This document shows positions 10,263-19,357 of a stretch of DNA of 64,000 bases, one piece after another. The notes below the pieces were generated by a model, which did no database searches, was not told the DNA's origin, and worked only from the letters and a program-made list of their open reading frames with translations. A program made the position numbers and the translations under genes. The stretch is taken from positions 1,981,501-2,045,500 of the forward strand of contig NZ_UGSP01000001.1 in the NCBI RefSeq assembly GCF_900454535.1. The letters run 5' to 3'. Numbering within the stretch: position 1 is the first letter of the stretch; every line of letters starts with the position of its first letter. Origin of the DNA: Avibacterium avium (GTDB taxonomy: Bacteria; Pseudomonadota; Gammaproteobacteria; Enterobacterales; Pasteurellaceae).

Positions 10263-10481
10263 AATTTTCTCCCCGATTTTTCTGCGCGATAAAAATTTGG
10301 TTTGGATATTAAGCGACTTTTTTACAGTTGTGGAAAATGCAATTTGGTTTTGCGATCCTGATCGTAAAAATTATTATGGTTTTAAAAGTGCGGTGGTTTT
10401 TTGGGGATTTTTTTAGAATATGTGTGAATTTTTTGTTAAAATCACGGCGTTCTATCTAAATATAACTAAAAGAGAGTGATT

Positions 10482-11627
10482 ATGAGCAAACTATTTCCTA
10501 ATGCACAACTTCGTGATAAAGCGCCCTATCGTTTTGATATTGTTGGCAGTTTTTTACGCCCTGAAAGTTTAAAACAGGCACGTCAGCAATGTAGCTGTGG
10601 GGATATTTCTTGTGCGGATCTCACCCAAGTGGAAGATAAAGAAATTGCCAATTTAGTGGCGCACCAAAAAGCAGTGGGCTTACCTGCGGTAACCGACGGA
10701 GAGTTTCGCCGTACCTTTTGGCATTTAGATTTCTTAAGTGCGTTAGATGGCGTGGAAGAAGTGGAAGCAGAAAAATTTTCTGTTCAATTTAAACATCATA
10801 ATGTTCGTCCTAAGACGTTGAAAATTATTGATAAAATCGGTTTCTCGGATACTCACCCATTCCTTGAACATTACCGTTCTTTACAGCAAATTGCTGGCGA
10901 TTATCCCGTTAAATTCACCATTCCATCGCCTTCAATGTTGCATTTAATTTGTACGGTGCGTGAAACAGATTATCAGCCAATTGAGCGTTATAAAAACAAC
11001 AATCAACAATTACTTGATGATATTGCGGACGCTTATATTAGTGCGATGCAAAAATTCTATGCACTAGGCTGCCGTAACCTACAATTAGATGACACGAGCT
11101 GGGGCGAATTATGTTCTGAAGAAAAACGCCAAGCTTATCAAGAACGTGGCTTCGATTTAGAGCAACTAGCGAAAGATTATGTGTATATGGTGAACCGTAT
11201 TATTGCCGCGAAGCCTGCGGATATGACCATTACAATGCACATTTGCCGTGGTAACTTCCGCTCAACTTGGTTCTCATCGGGCGGTTATGAACCTGTGGCA
11301 GAAACCCTATTTGGTAACTGTAATGTTGATGGCTTCTTCCTTGAGTACGATAGCGATCGTTCGGGCGATTTCAAACCATTGCGCTTTATTAAAGATCAGC
11401 AAGTGGTGCTAGGTTTGGTTACTTCAAAAGACGGCAATCTTGAAGATAAAAACGAAATCATCAAACGTATTCAAGAAGCCGCACAATATGTGGACATCAA
11501 CCAGCTTTGTTTAAGCCCGCAATGTGGCTTTGCTTCAACGGAAGAAGGCAATATCCTGACAGAAGAGCAACAATGGAACAAACTGAATTTTATTCGTGAA
11601 ATTGTTGAGGAAGTTTGGGGAAAATAA
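10482..11627 (+). CDS. Cobalamin-independent methionine synthase II family protein (MetE C-terminal-like)
   Basis: A 381-residue protein matching only the catalytic C-terminal half of MetE, which transfers a methyl group to homocysteine or a related thiol. Zinc ligands are visible: HIC (His253, Cys255) and QCGF (Cys348). With no N-terminal half it is unlikely to use polyglutamyl methyl-folate as MetE does; the methyl donor is unknown. The ATG at 10482 is chosen over the GTG at 10476, which lies inside the AGAGAG ribosome site. It stands alone, with hairpins after it. Relatives include the YxjG/YxjH group. Confidence 0.85.
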   Translation: MSKLFPNAQLRDKAPYRFDIVGSFLRPESLKQARQQCSCGDISCADLTQVEDKEIANLVAHQKAVGLPAVTDGEFRRTFWHLDFLSALDGVEEVEAEKFSVQFKHHNVRPKTLKIIDKIGFSDTHPFLEHYRSLQQIAGDYPVKFTIPSPSMLHLICTVRETDYQPIERYKNNNQQLLDDIADAYISAMQKFYALGCRNLQLDDTSWGELCSEEKRQAYQERGFDLEQLAKDYVYMVNRIIAAKPADMTITMHICRGNFRSTWFSSGGYEPVAETLFGNCNVDGFFLEYDSDRSGDFKPLRFIKDQQVVLGLVTSKDGNLEDKNEIIKRIQEAAQYVDINQLCLSPQCGFASTEEGNILTEEQQWNKLNFIREIVEEVWGK

Positions 11628-11654
11628 TTTTATTTTCTCTACCCTGTGTTAAAT

Positions 11655-11700
11655 AAAGTGCGGTAAAAAACGCAATGTTTTTATCTTTAAACGCACTTTT
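11655..11700. terminator. Hairpin made by paired uptake signals
   Basis: AAAGTGCG and CGCACTTTT pair across a 29-base loop. It sits between the MetE-like gene and the convergent small gene, so it could end transcription from the left. Confidence 0.5.
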
Positions 11701-11704
11701 CCTA

Positions 11705-11740
11705 TAAAAAATCCACCTTAAATAAAAGGTGAATTTTTAT
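11705..11740. terminator. Bidirectional terminator
   Basis: CACCTT and AAGGTG form a short stem with A- and T-rich flanks on both sides, fitting termination of the small gene at 11766 and of leftover rightward transcripts. Confidence 0.55.
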
Positions 11741-11765
11741 ATTTTTTAAACAATTAACTGGCTTA

Positions 11766-11987
11766 TTAACCCACAGTGTAAGGAATATCTGTGATACCAG
11801 ATTCCGCTAATGCTGCGATCACATCTGGCACTTCAACAGTATCGCTGAATTCAGCAACAACTTCTGCTTTATCTTCACCTTTTTGTTTGGTTTCTTCGGC
11901 AGATAATGCACCAATGGTTAAAAGCTCAGAAACTAAATCGTGAGCAAAAATGCGTGTAGTGGTAAAAGTGATTTTTACATTACTCAT
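11766..11987 (-). CDS. Small conserved-looking protein of unknown function
   Basis: A 73-residue acidic protein with no membrane segment or signal peptide; predicted cytoplasmic. It alternates beta-like stretches (VKITFTTT, AEVVAEF) and helices, like a small alpha/beta fold. I do not recognise the family. The start is supported by AGAAGGG 7 bases upstream, and the gene is flanked by its own promoter gap and a hairpin, so I take it as real. Codon use looks like the core genes around it. Confidence 0.7.
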   Translation of the reverse strand: MSNVKITFTTTRIFAHDLVSELLTIGALSAEETKQKGEDKAEVVAEFSDTVEVPDVIAALAESGITDIPYTVG

Positions 11988-12209
11988 AATGTGCCCTTCT
12001 CTTTATTGTTAAATTTGTTATTAAAATGGTATAAGTATAAATAGTCAATACAGAAACTATTTAACCTTGCGATTCTATCATTATTTCAGCGTTTTTGCTG
12101 AACTTTTTTCAGCGCCAAAACTAGCGATAAAAAGCCTTATTATTCATAGCGTTAGAAAAACCCAAAAGAATTTCACTGCACTTTACAAAAGGAAACTAAT
12201 TCGTTCAAG

Positions 12210-12680
12210 CTAATTTCCTTGCTGCAAATAATCTAGCACCACTTGATGATGTTCACCAGTTTTAAATTTATCAAACACTTTTTCAATTTTTCCTTGTTCA
12301 TCAATTAAAAACGTGATGCGATGAATGCCGTCATAGGTTTTGCCCATAAATTTTTTCTCACCCCACACGCCAAATTGTTCTGCCACTTGATGATCAGGAT
12401 CAGAAAGCAAGATGAAATTAAGCGATTTTTTCTCGGCAAAATTGGCTAATTTTTTAGGACTATCAGGGCTAATCCCTAAAATAACCACATTGTGCTTTTC
12501 AAGCTCAGCTTTCGTATCTCTTAATCCGCAAGCTTGTGTCGTGCAACCTGGTGTAAGTGCTTTAGGATAAAAATAAACCAAGACTTTTTTGCCGCTAAAA
12601 TCTGTCAGCGCAACAGGTTGTTCATTTTGATCAAGTAACGAAAAGTGCGGTGCAAAATCGCCCACTTTTAATGTTTGCAT
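12210..12680 (-). CDS. bcp: Thioredoxin-dependent thiol peroxidase (Bcp/PrxQ)
   Basis: A cytoplasmic peroxiredoxin that reduces H2O2 and organic hydroperoxides with thioredoxin as donor. The peroxidatic cysteine lies in TPGCTTQACGL, with the second (resolving) cysteine five residues later, the arrangement of the PrxQ subgroup. The frame extends upstream to 12737, but the ATG at 12680 is chosen: it follows AAGGAT and gives the normal length of 156 residues, beginning MQTLKVGD. An uptake signal lies near the 5' end. It is divergent from dapA. Confidence 0.95.
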   Translation of the reverse strand: MQTLKVGDFAPHFSLLDQNEQPVALTDFSGKKVLVYFYPKALTPGCTTQACGLRDTKAELEKHNVVILGISPDSPKKLANFAEKKSLNFILLSDPDHQVAEQFGVWGEKKFMGKTYDGIHRITFLIDEQGKIEKVFDKFKTGEHHQVVLDYLQQGN

Positions 12681-12817
12681 AAAAAATATCCTTAAAAATA
12701 GCAAGTTAGTGAAAAAAAGCAAAAAAATGATTTGCAAATTAACGCTATTTTAGCGATCCTAATGAGAATTTTTCAAGCAAACTCAATATAGATAACAAAA
12801 ATAATTCGGAGGCCCTT

Positions 12818-13714
12818 ATGTCTGCAAACAACCCTTTATTTTATGGGAGCATTACAGCTCTGATCACGCCAATGGATCAATATGGTGAAGTGGATTTTGA
12901 TGCGTTAAAGAAACTCGTTGAGCATCATATCAATGCAGGAACGCACGCGATTGTTTCAGTGGGAACAACAGGTGAATCAGCAACATTAAGCATTGAAGAA
13001 AATGTAAAAACCATCTTGAAAACCCTTGAATTTGCAGACGGTCGCATTCCTGTGATTGCAGGCACTGGTGCAAATGCGACCAGTGAGGCCATCACAATGA
13101 CGAAATTATTAAATGGCAGTGGGGTGGCTGGTTGTTTATCTGTTGTGCCTTATTACAATAAACCAACCCAAGAAGGAATGTATCAGCACTTTAAAGCCAT
13201 TGCAGAAAGCACTGATTTACCCCAAATTTTATACAATGTGCCGGGCCGTACGGGCAGTGATATGCAACCTGAAACGGTGGCCCGCTTAGCGAAAATAAAA
13301 AATATTGTGGGTATCAAAGAAGCAACAGGTGATGTAAGTCGCGTGGCTAAAATTAAACAGCTCGCTGGTGATGATTTCATTGTATTAAGCGGTGATGATG
13401 CAACCGGCTTAGAAAGTATGAAAGCAGGCGGTGAAGGTGTTATTTCTGTAACCAACAATATTGCCGCAGCAGATATGGCAAAAATGTGTAATTTAGCCCT
13501 TGCTGGTAAATTTGATGAAGCGGAAGAAATTAATCAACGCTTAATGCCACTTCACAAAGATCTATTTGTGGAATCAAACCCAATTCCAGTGAAATGGGCG
13601 GCTTATAAACTTGGGTTAATTCCAGAACCTGTGCTACGTTTACCACTCACTGTATTAAGTGAAAGCGCACAGCCAATTATGCTCAAAGCACTTCAAGCGG
13701 CGAAATTATTATAA
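12818..13714 (+). CDS. dapA: 4-hydroxy-tetrahydrodipicolinate synthase
   Basis: Condenses pyruvate with aspartate semialdehyde, the first committed step to diaminopimelate and lysine. It is a TIM barrel with the Schiff-base lysine in GIKEATGD (Lys167) and the catalytic tyrosine in VPYYNKP (about 139); VPGRTG lies between them. Length 298. A strong CGGAGG site precedes the ATG. As in E. coli it is followed by bamC, but here a strong hairpin and a 150-base gap separate the two. Confidence 0.98.
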   Translation: MSANNPLFYGSITALITPMDQYGEVDFDALKKLVEHHINAGTHAIVSVGTTGESATLSIEENVKTILKTLEFADGRIPVIAGTGANATSEAITMTKLLNGSGVAGCLSVVPYYNKPTQEGMYQHFKAIAESTDLPQILYNVPGRTGSDMQPETVARLAKIKNIVGIKEATGDVSRVAKIKQLAGDDFIVLSGDDATGLESMKAGGEGVISVTNNIAAADMAKMCNLALAGKFDEAEEINQRLMPLHKDLFVESNPIPVKWAAYKLGLIPEPVLRLPLTVLSESAQPIMLKALQAAKLL

Positions 13715-13729
13715 TTAACCATAGTAAAT

Positions 13730-13768
13730 AAAGGGGGCGGTGATTTATTCGCCCCCTTTAAACTTTTT
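13730..13768 (+). terminator. Terminator of dapA
   Basis: AAAGGGGGCG and CGCCCCCTTT around a 10-base loop, followed by AAACTTTTT. Confidence 0.85.
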
Positions 13769-13865
13769 CCGAATAAATTGGTCAAAGTTGCAGAAAATTG
13801 AATATTTTTATCTTTTTATGCTACTTTATAATATCAAACGCGTAACCTAACCTTGAGGAATAATG

Positions 13866-14870
13866 ATGAAATATTGGTTATTTACCACTCCCCTATTACT
13901 CACTTTGGCCGCTTGTTCAACAAGCAATGAAAGCAAGCAATCTGCTGATGATACTTTTAGTAAACACACTGAACAGCAAGTTTCCTTTGCTCCCCTGAAT
14001 ACTGGTGGGCTAACTTTACTGCAAGAAGATAGCACCTACCGCTTACCTGAAACAGGCAAAATTAATTATCAGCCGATGGATATTCGTCCACCAACATCAC
14101 CTATCGCGTTAATCAATAACTCGATGACGCGTTTTGATGGACAACGTTCATTAATTGTCTACCCACTTGATAAACAAAATGTTTACAGTTTAAAACAAGT
14201 AGAGCGTTTATTAAGAGAGCAAGGTATTGGCTATACTGCCACCAGCAGCCAAATTGAAACAACTTGGGCATCAACTGGCCGTAAAGATGATATTGGTAAC
14301 ACACAAATTCGTTATTTAATTGAGCAAGTAACCACAAAAGATGCCAGTGCATTAGCAGTATCCATTTTGCAAATGAAACGTGATAATGTAATTTTCACCC
14401 CAACTGAGCTTGATGTTCAACGCTATACGTCTGATCGCTTAAACCAACTTGTTGGCCAATTAAATGCCGCTTACAACAAGCAACAACAGGAATTAAATAG
14501 TGGGGTTTCTATTCCAATTAAATCACAGTTAGCGCGTGATATAAACGGTCGCTTAGCCTTGGGCTTAGATGCTTCTTTTACCTATTCTTGGAATAAATTG
14601 CGTCCTGCATTAAATTTATTAGGCTTTAAAACAAGCGAAGAAAACCCGGCGAAAGGTTATCGTGAATTAAGCTATTCAGCGCCAGAAGCCACTGAATGGG
14701 CAAGATTTGGCAGTGCTGATCCAAAATTAGAAAATGGCACTTACACAATGCAATTAATCTCACTTGGCAGACAAAGTGCGGTAATTATTTCTGATGAAGA
14801 TAACAAAACCTTACCAGAAGAAAAAGTTCAGCATATCTACCAAGCATTACATAACATTTTAGCGAAGTAA
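13866..14870 (+). CDS. bamC: Outer membrane assembly lipoprotein BamC
   Basis: A lipoprotein of the BAM complex, which folds beta-barrel proteins into the outer membrane. It has a signal peptide with lipobox LAAC, so the mature protein starts at the cysteine ~17 residues in. An unstructured stretch then leads to two helix-grip domains. Length (334) matches E. coli BamC (344). Two ATGs are adjacent; the second is chosen because GAGGA then lies 6 bases upstream. The position after dapA is the conserved enterobacterial and pasteurellacean order. Confidence 0.9.
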   Translation: MKYWLFTTPLLLTLAACSTSNESKQSADDTFSKHTEQQVSFAPLNTGGLTLLQEDSTYRLPETGKINYQPMDIRPPTSPIALINNSMTRFDGQRSLIVYPLDKQNVYSLKQVERLLREQGIGYTATSSQIETTWASTGRKDDIGNTQIRYLIEQVTTKDASALAVSILQMKRDNVIFTPTELDVQRYTSDRLNQLVGQLNAAYNKQQQELNSGVSIPIKSQLARDINGRLALGLDASFTYSWNKLRPALNLLGFKTSEENPAKGYRELSYSAPEATEWARFGSADPKLENGTYTMQLISLGRQSAVIISDEDNKTLPEEKVQHIYQALHNILAK

Positions 14871-14886
14871 TTTAACGCAAAAAATG

Positions 14887-14929
14887 CCCGCACTTTTTCT
14901 TTATTCTGTAAAAGTGCGGTCTTTTTTTA
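14887..14929 (+). terminator. Terminator of bamC from paired uptake signals
   Basis: CCGCACTTTT and AAAAGTGCGG face each other across ~15 bases, followed by TCTTTTTTT. Confidence 0.8.
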
Positions 14930-14951
14930 TCAAATTTTTAAGGGCAAACAA

Positions 14952-15797
14952 ATGCTGAGTTATCGTCATAGCTTCCACGCAGGCAACTTTGCCGATGTGC
15001 TAAAACACATTGTGCAAATGCTGATTATTGAAAGTCTGCAACAAAAAGACAAAGGCTTTTATTATTTAGACACCCACGCCGGTGTGGGGCATTATCGCTT
15101 ATTCGGCAATGAAGCTGAAAAAACTGGTGAATATAAAGAAGGGATCGGGCGTTTGTGGGATCAAACAGAAATGCCAGAAGAAGTGGCACGTTATGTCGCC
15201 CTTATTAAGAAACTGAATTATGGCGGCAAATCGCTACGATATTACGCAGGATCACCGCTGATCGCCGCACATTTATTGCGTCCGCAAGATCGAGCGTTAT
15301 TAACGGAGCTGCACCCAGCGGATTTCCCATTATTACGCAATAATTTCAAAGAATTTGATAACGTTACCACCAAACGCGATAACGGTTTTCAGCAAATTAA
15401 AGCCACCTTACCGCCAAAAGAAAGACGCGGGCTGATTTTGATCGATCCCCCTTATGAATTAAAAGAAGATTATGATTTAGTGGTGAAAGCCATTGAAGAA
15501 GGCGTGAAACGTTTTGCCACGGGCATTTATGCCATTTGGTATCCTGTGGTGCTACGTCAGCAAGCCAAGCGTATTGTAAAAGGGTTGGAAAACACCGGCA
15601 TTCGCAAAATTCTCCAAATTGAAATGGCGGTGCGCCCTGATTCCGATCAACGAGGAATGACCGCAAGCGGAATGATTGTGGTTAATCCCCCTTGGCAGCT
15701 AGAAGCACAAATGAAAAAAATTCTGCCTTATTTAACCAAAACCCTTGTGCCAGAAGGCACGGGCAGCTGGAAGGTGGAATGGATCACGCCAGAGTAA
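14952..15797 (+). CDS. rlmJ: 23S rRNA (adenine(2030)-N6)-methyltransferase
   Basis: A class I SAM-dependent methyltransferase that modifies A2030 of 23S rRNA. It begins MLSYRHSFHAGNFADVLKH, typical of the RlmJ/YhiR family. The SAM site (LDTHAGVG) lies near residue 40 and the catalytic NPPY-type motif (IDPPYE) near 164. 281 residues, full length. It is followed by gor, the same pair as in E. coli. The family was also linked to use of DNA as a nutrient (ComJ), relevant in a competent genus. Confidence 0.95.
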   Translation: MLSYRHSFHAGNFADVLKHIVQMLIIESLQQKDKGFYYLDTHAGVGHYRLFGNEAEKTGEYKEGIGRLWDQTEMPEEVARYVALIKKLNYGGKSLRYYAGSPLIAAHLLRPQDRALLTELHPADFPLLRNNFKEFDNVTTKRDNGFQQIKATLPPKERRGLILIDPPYELKEDYDLVVKAIEEGVKRFATGIYAIWYPVVLRQQAKRIVKGLENTGIRKILQIEMAVRPDSDQRGMTASGMIVVNPPWQLEAQMKKILPYLTKTLVPEGTGSWKVEWITPE

Positions 15798-15916
15798 GAA
15801 TTTACCGATTAGATTAATTAGTCGCTTTACCTCGTATTTTTCGGCAAAATAAGCGCAGATTTATTATGGGTTTTTTCGCATTCACAAGCTCAATTCACCA
15901 ATTTAGGGAGTTAAAA

Positions 15917-17272
15917 ATGACAAAACATTATGATTATATCGCCATTGGTGGCGGAAGTGGCGGTATCGCTTCAATTAACCGTGCGGCAAGCTATGGCAAA
16001 AAATGTGCCATTATTGAAGCAAAAGAACTAGGCGGAACCTGTGTAAACGTGGGCTGCGTGCCGAAAAAAGTGATGTGGTATGGCGCGCAAGTGGCAGAAG
16101 CGATCAACCTGTATGCACCAGATTATGGCTTTGATGTTGCGGTAAAAGACTTTGATTTCAGTAAGTTAGTGGAAAATCGTCAGGCTTATATTGGACGTAT
16201 CCACAATTCTTATAACAATGTATTAGCCAAAAATAACGTGGACGTGATCAAAGGCTTTGCCAAATTTGTTGATGCCCACACTGTTGAAGTAAACGGCGAG
16301 AAAATCACTGCAGATCATATTTTGATCGCAACGGGGGCTTATCCTGCTCACCCTGAAATTAAAGGCGCAGAATACGGCATTGATTCTGACGGAGTATTTG
16401 AATTAAACGCGTTACCAAAATCCGTTGCGGTTGTAGGCGCAGGTTACATCGCTGTGGAATTAGCGGGTGTATTAAACAGCCTAGGCGTGGACACTCACCT
16501 ATTCGTGCGTAAACAAAGCCCACTGCGTAGTTTTGATCCGCTTATCGTAGAAACCCTTGTGGAAGTGATGGAGCAAGATGGCATTCATCTGCACACTCAC
16601 GCCATTCCAAAAGAAGTGGTTAAAAATGCTGACGGTTCTTTCACCTTAAAATTAGAAGATGGACGTGAACAAACAGTTGAGAAAGTGATTTGGGCGATTG
16701 GTCGTAAACCAAATACCGCAAACATCAACCTTGCAGCAGCTGGCGTGGAAACCAACGATAAAGGCTTTATCAAAGTAGATAAATATCAAAACACCAATGT
16801 GAAAGGCATTTATGCGGTGGGTGATATTATCGAAGGTGGCATTGAACTCACCCCTGTTGCCGTTGCTGCAGGACGCCGTTTGTCTGAGCGTTTATTCAAC
16901 AATAAACCGAATGAACATTTAGATTACAATCTTGTGCCAACCGTAGTGTTCAGCCACCCGCCAATCGGCACTATCGGCTTAACTGAGCCGCAAGCCATTG
17001 AGCAATATGGCGCAGAAAACGTGAAAGTGTATAAATCATCATTCACGCCAATGTACAGTGCGGTAACCCAACATCGCCAACCTTGTCGAATGAAATTGGT
17101 TTGTGTGGGTAAAGATGAAAAAATTGTCGGCTTACACGGCATTGGTTTTGGTGTTGATGAAATGATCCAAGGTTTTGCCGTTGCCATTAAAATGGGCGCA
17201 ACCAAAGCGGATTTCGACAACACCGTTGCTATCCACCCAACGGGTTCGGAAGAATTTGTAACAATGAGATAA
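15917..17272 (+). CDS. gor: Glutathione reductase
   Basis: A flavoenzyme that reduces glutathione disulfide with NADPH in the cytoplasm. FAD-binding GGGSGG lies near residues 11-16, the redox disulfide is CVNVGC (Cys42/Cys47), a second GxGxxA NAD(P)-binding fold is central, and the C-terminal HPTGSEE supplies the catalytic His440/Glu445 pair. 451 residues. The frame is open back to 15866, but the ATG at 15917 has AGGGAG 6 bases upstream and gives the family length. It is downstream of rlmJ. Confidence 0.97.
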   Translation: MTKHYDYIAIGGGSGGIASINRAASYGKKCAIIEAKELGGTCVNVGCVPKKVMWYGAQVAEAINLYAPDYGFDVAVKDFDFSKLVENRQAYIGRIHNSYNNVLAKNNVDVIKGFAKFVDAHTVEVNGEKITADHILIATGAYPAHPEIKGAEYGIDSDGVFELNALPKSVAVVGAGYIAVELAGVLNSLGVDTHLFVRKQSPLRSFDPLIVETLVEVMEQDGIHLHTHAIPKEVVKNADGSFTLKLEDGREQTVEKVIWAIGRKPNTANINLAAAGVETNDKGFIKVDKYQNTNVKGIYAVGDIIEGGIELTPVAVAAGRRLSERLFNNKPNEHLDYNLVPTVVFSHPPIGTIGLTEPQAIEQYGAENVKVYKSSFTPMYSAVTQHRQPCRMKLVCVGKDEKIVGLHGIGFGVDEMIQGFAVAIKMGATKADFDNTVAIHPTGSEEFVTMR

Positions 17273-17281
17273 CTTAAATAC

Positions 17282-17320
17282 ATATAAGGTGTAACGCTAT
17301 TATTCATCTACACCTTATAT
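17282..17320 (+). terminator. Hairpin after gor
   Basis: ATATAAGGTGTA and TACACCTTATAT form a 12-base stem right after the gor stop. There is no clear T run, so it may be a transcript-end stabiliser. Confidence 0.55.
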
Positions 17321-17336
17321 ATCAGATGATAAAAAT

Positions 17337-17377
17337 CGGGCTGTACCGCAAAGTGCTAATACAGCCCGATTTTTTTA
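17337..17377. terminator. Terminator between gor and the Nramp-like gene
   Basis: ATCGGGCTGTA and TACAGCCCGAT with a T run on the plus side and A-rich bases on the other, fitting a bidirectional terminator between convergent genes. Confidence 0.8.
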
Positions 17378-17388
17378 TTATTTATTCT

Positions 17389-18648
17389 CTAACCAAACAA
17401 TCCCATCTGTGAAGCGATGAATAGCATTGTGAAGCCTGCAAGGTAGATTAATCCGATGAAGGATAGCCATAATAACCCGCCTTTTACCTTATGTTTGCCA
17501 TTCATCACCAATGATAAATTAAGCCAAGCAAATACAGGGGTTGCAACAAAAGAGCCGATCATTGCGAATTTAAGCATTGGGCCGACAGCGTTATTGAAGT
17601 AGAAAATAATTGCTAGGCCAGATAATGAGGCAAGAATAACTGCCATATTTAATGTTCTTGGGCTGCTTTCTTTTTTGCCCATTAATAAGCGCAAAGTTTC
17701 TACATTGGTACGCGAATAGCCATCAACTACAGAAATCGTCGTACCAAAAATGCACATAAATGCAATGAAAGCGATGAGCTCTCTTGCCCATTCTCCAATA
17801 GTTGAGGCATACATATTAATCAACTGAGCAATATATTTTCCCCCTACCATTTGAACCGCTTCACCCGATCCAAATTGGACTAATGCACCGAGTGCTAAGA
17901 AAACTAATGCTAAAATTGCGGTGCTTATGTAGCCGATATTGAAGTCAAAAATACCATCTTCATAAGACACTTTAGAAATACGGCGTTTTGCTACAACCCA
18001 CATAGAGCTAATTGCTGAAATTTCAATTGGTGCTGGCATCCAACCCATTAGTGCCACAATAAACGCTAAAGCACTTAAATTCCAAGGTGATGGGGAAATG
18101 TAATCTTCCGCTGCCACGCCTTGAATACCATTTTTCATTAATGCTGCGATTACCGCTGCTACTGTGGTAACGGTGAGTGAGATCATTATCAGCTTGGCAA
18201 AACTATCTAAAAAGCGATATTTACCTAATAATAAAATAGCTGCGGTTACTACAATAACAATCAAACTCAATATGGAAATAGCTACTGGAAATGGTAGTAC
18301 AAACGTTAATATAGCTGCACATAATAATGAGATGGCGGCTACGTTGATGACAGTGGAAAAAATATTCAGTAGGAAAAAAATCCATAGATAAATTTTCCCT
18401 TTTTGGCGATAGCCTTCAAGCAACGTGTTACCTGAATCTAAAGTATATTGCGCACCAAAACGAAAAAATGGATATTTAAAAAGATTTGCCAAAATAATGA
18501 TGATTGCAAGTTGCCAACCATAAATTGCGCCTGCTTGGGTGGAAGCGATAACGTGCGATCCGCCAATGGCCGCTGATGCCATTAAAATACCTGGGCCTAG
18601 GGCTTTAAGCCTAGTTTTCCAGCCGCTGCTTGATGTGTCTGTTTGCAT
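17389..18648 (-). CDS. Nramp-family-like membrane transporter with altered metal-site motifs
   Basis: A 419-residue inner-membrane protein with about 11 hydrophobic segments and the overall pattern of Nramp (MntH) carriers: GPG at the start of TM1, AG in TM1b, ANL in TM2. The metal-binding signature of TM1, normally DPGN, reads GGSH here, and the TM6 MPH motif reads MPAPIE. Transport of Mn2+ or Fe2+ by the standard mechanism is therefore doubtful; the substrate is unknown. The frame extends to 18705, but the ATG at 18648 follows AAGGAA and starts MQTDTSSS. Confidence 0.8.
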   Translation of the reverse strand: MQTDTSSSGWKTRLKALGPGILMASAAIGGSHVIASTQAGAIYGWQLAIIIILANLFKYPFFRFGAQYTLDSGNTLLEGYRQKGKIYLWIFFLLNIFSTVINVAAISLLCAAILTFVLPFPVAISILSLIVIVVTAAILLLGKYRFLDSFAKLIMISLTVTTVAAVIAALMKNGIQGVAAEDYISPSPWNLSALAFIVALMGWMPAPIEISAISSMWVVAKRRISKVSYEDGIFDFNIGYISTAILALVFLALGALVQFGSGEAVQMVGGKYIAQLINMYASTIGEWARELIAFIAFMCIFGTTISVVDGYSRTNVETLRLLMGKKESSPRTLNMAVILASLSGLAIIFYFNNAVGPMLKFAMIGSFVATPVFAWLNLSLVMNGKHKVKGGLLWLSFIGLIYLAGFTMLFIASQMGLFG

Positions 18649-18825
18649 AATAATTCCTTGTGAAAAAAAGGAAAGGATTATAATTGATATGTGAAGAAAA
18701 AACACAACTGCGGTGCGTTTTTATTACATTTTTGACACGCTTGATGAAAAAATAGCTTAACGGTTAAAGGAAGAAAAAGATTAGCTATAAAATTAATAAT
18801 TTCATTCAGGGGAAAGCAAAATCAA

Positions 18826-18900
18826 TGGCTGGGGTACTAGGATTCGAACCTAGGAATGCCGAGATCAAAACCCGGTGCCTTACCGCTTGGCGATACCCCA
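18826..18900 (-). tRNA. tRNA-Gln (TTG)
   Basis: 75 bases with encoded CCA. Acceptor TGGGGTA/TACCCCA, anticodon TTG in GTTTTGATC, T loop GGTTCGAATCC. Last gene of a Met-Leu-Gln-Gln cluster; the same gene order starts the E. coli metT-leuW-gln operon. Confidence 0.97.
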
Positions 18901-18944
18901 ATAGGAAATTCTTTAAGAAAAGAAGATTGAAATGTTAGATAGTA

Positions 18945-19019
18945 TGGCTGGGGTACTAGGATTCGAACCTAGGGATGCCGAGATCAAAACCCGGTGCCTT
19001 ACCGCTTGGCGATACCCCA
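18945..19019 (-). tRNA. tRNA-Gln (TTG), second copy
   Basis: 75 bases, identical to the neighbouring copy except one base in the T stem (CATCCCTAGG against CATTCCTAGG). CCA is encoded. Confidence 0.97.
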
Positions 19020-19046
19020 CCTACTAAAGAACTGCAAGCTAATGAA

Positions 19047-19131
19047 TGGTGCGGGACGAGGGACTTGAACCCACACACCTCGCGGCGCCAGAACCTAAAT
19101 CTGGTGCGTCTACCAATTTCGCCAGTCCCGC
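19047..19131 (-). tRNA. tRNA-Leu (TAG)
   Basis: 85 bases with a class II long variable arm. Acceptor GCGGGAC, anticodon TAG in GATTTAGGT, CCA encoded. Confidence 0.97.
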
Positions 19132-19135
19132 AATA

Positions 19136-19212
19136 TGGTGGCTATGACGGGATTCGAACCTGTGACCCCAACATTATGAGTGTTGTGCTCTAACCAACTG
19201 AGCTACATAGCC
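19136..19212 (-). tRNA. Elongator tRNA-Met (CAT)
   Basis: 77 bases, starting GGCTATG with a paired CATAGCC acceptor, so the elongator and not the initiator type. Anticodon CAT in ACTCATAAT. First gene of the cluster. Confidence 0.96.
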
Positions 19213-19357
19213 AAACATTTTGCATTCACCTCATCGGCTTTGCGGGGCTAATTATGCTGATCTGACTCCCCTTCGTCAACTCTTTTTTTATGCTTTTTTC
19301 TAAATTCTTTCTCATTCGCATAGAGATTATACAAATCGGCGTAAAAGCGACCGCACT

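Noticed and set aside
18975-19193. 72-codon frame across the tRNA cluster
   Set aside because: It reads through tRNA-Gln, tRNA-Leu and tRNA-Met genes on the opposite strand; the apparent protein is an artefact.
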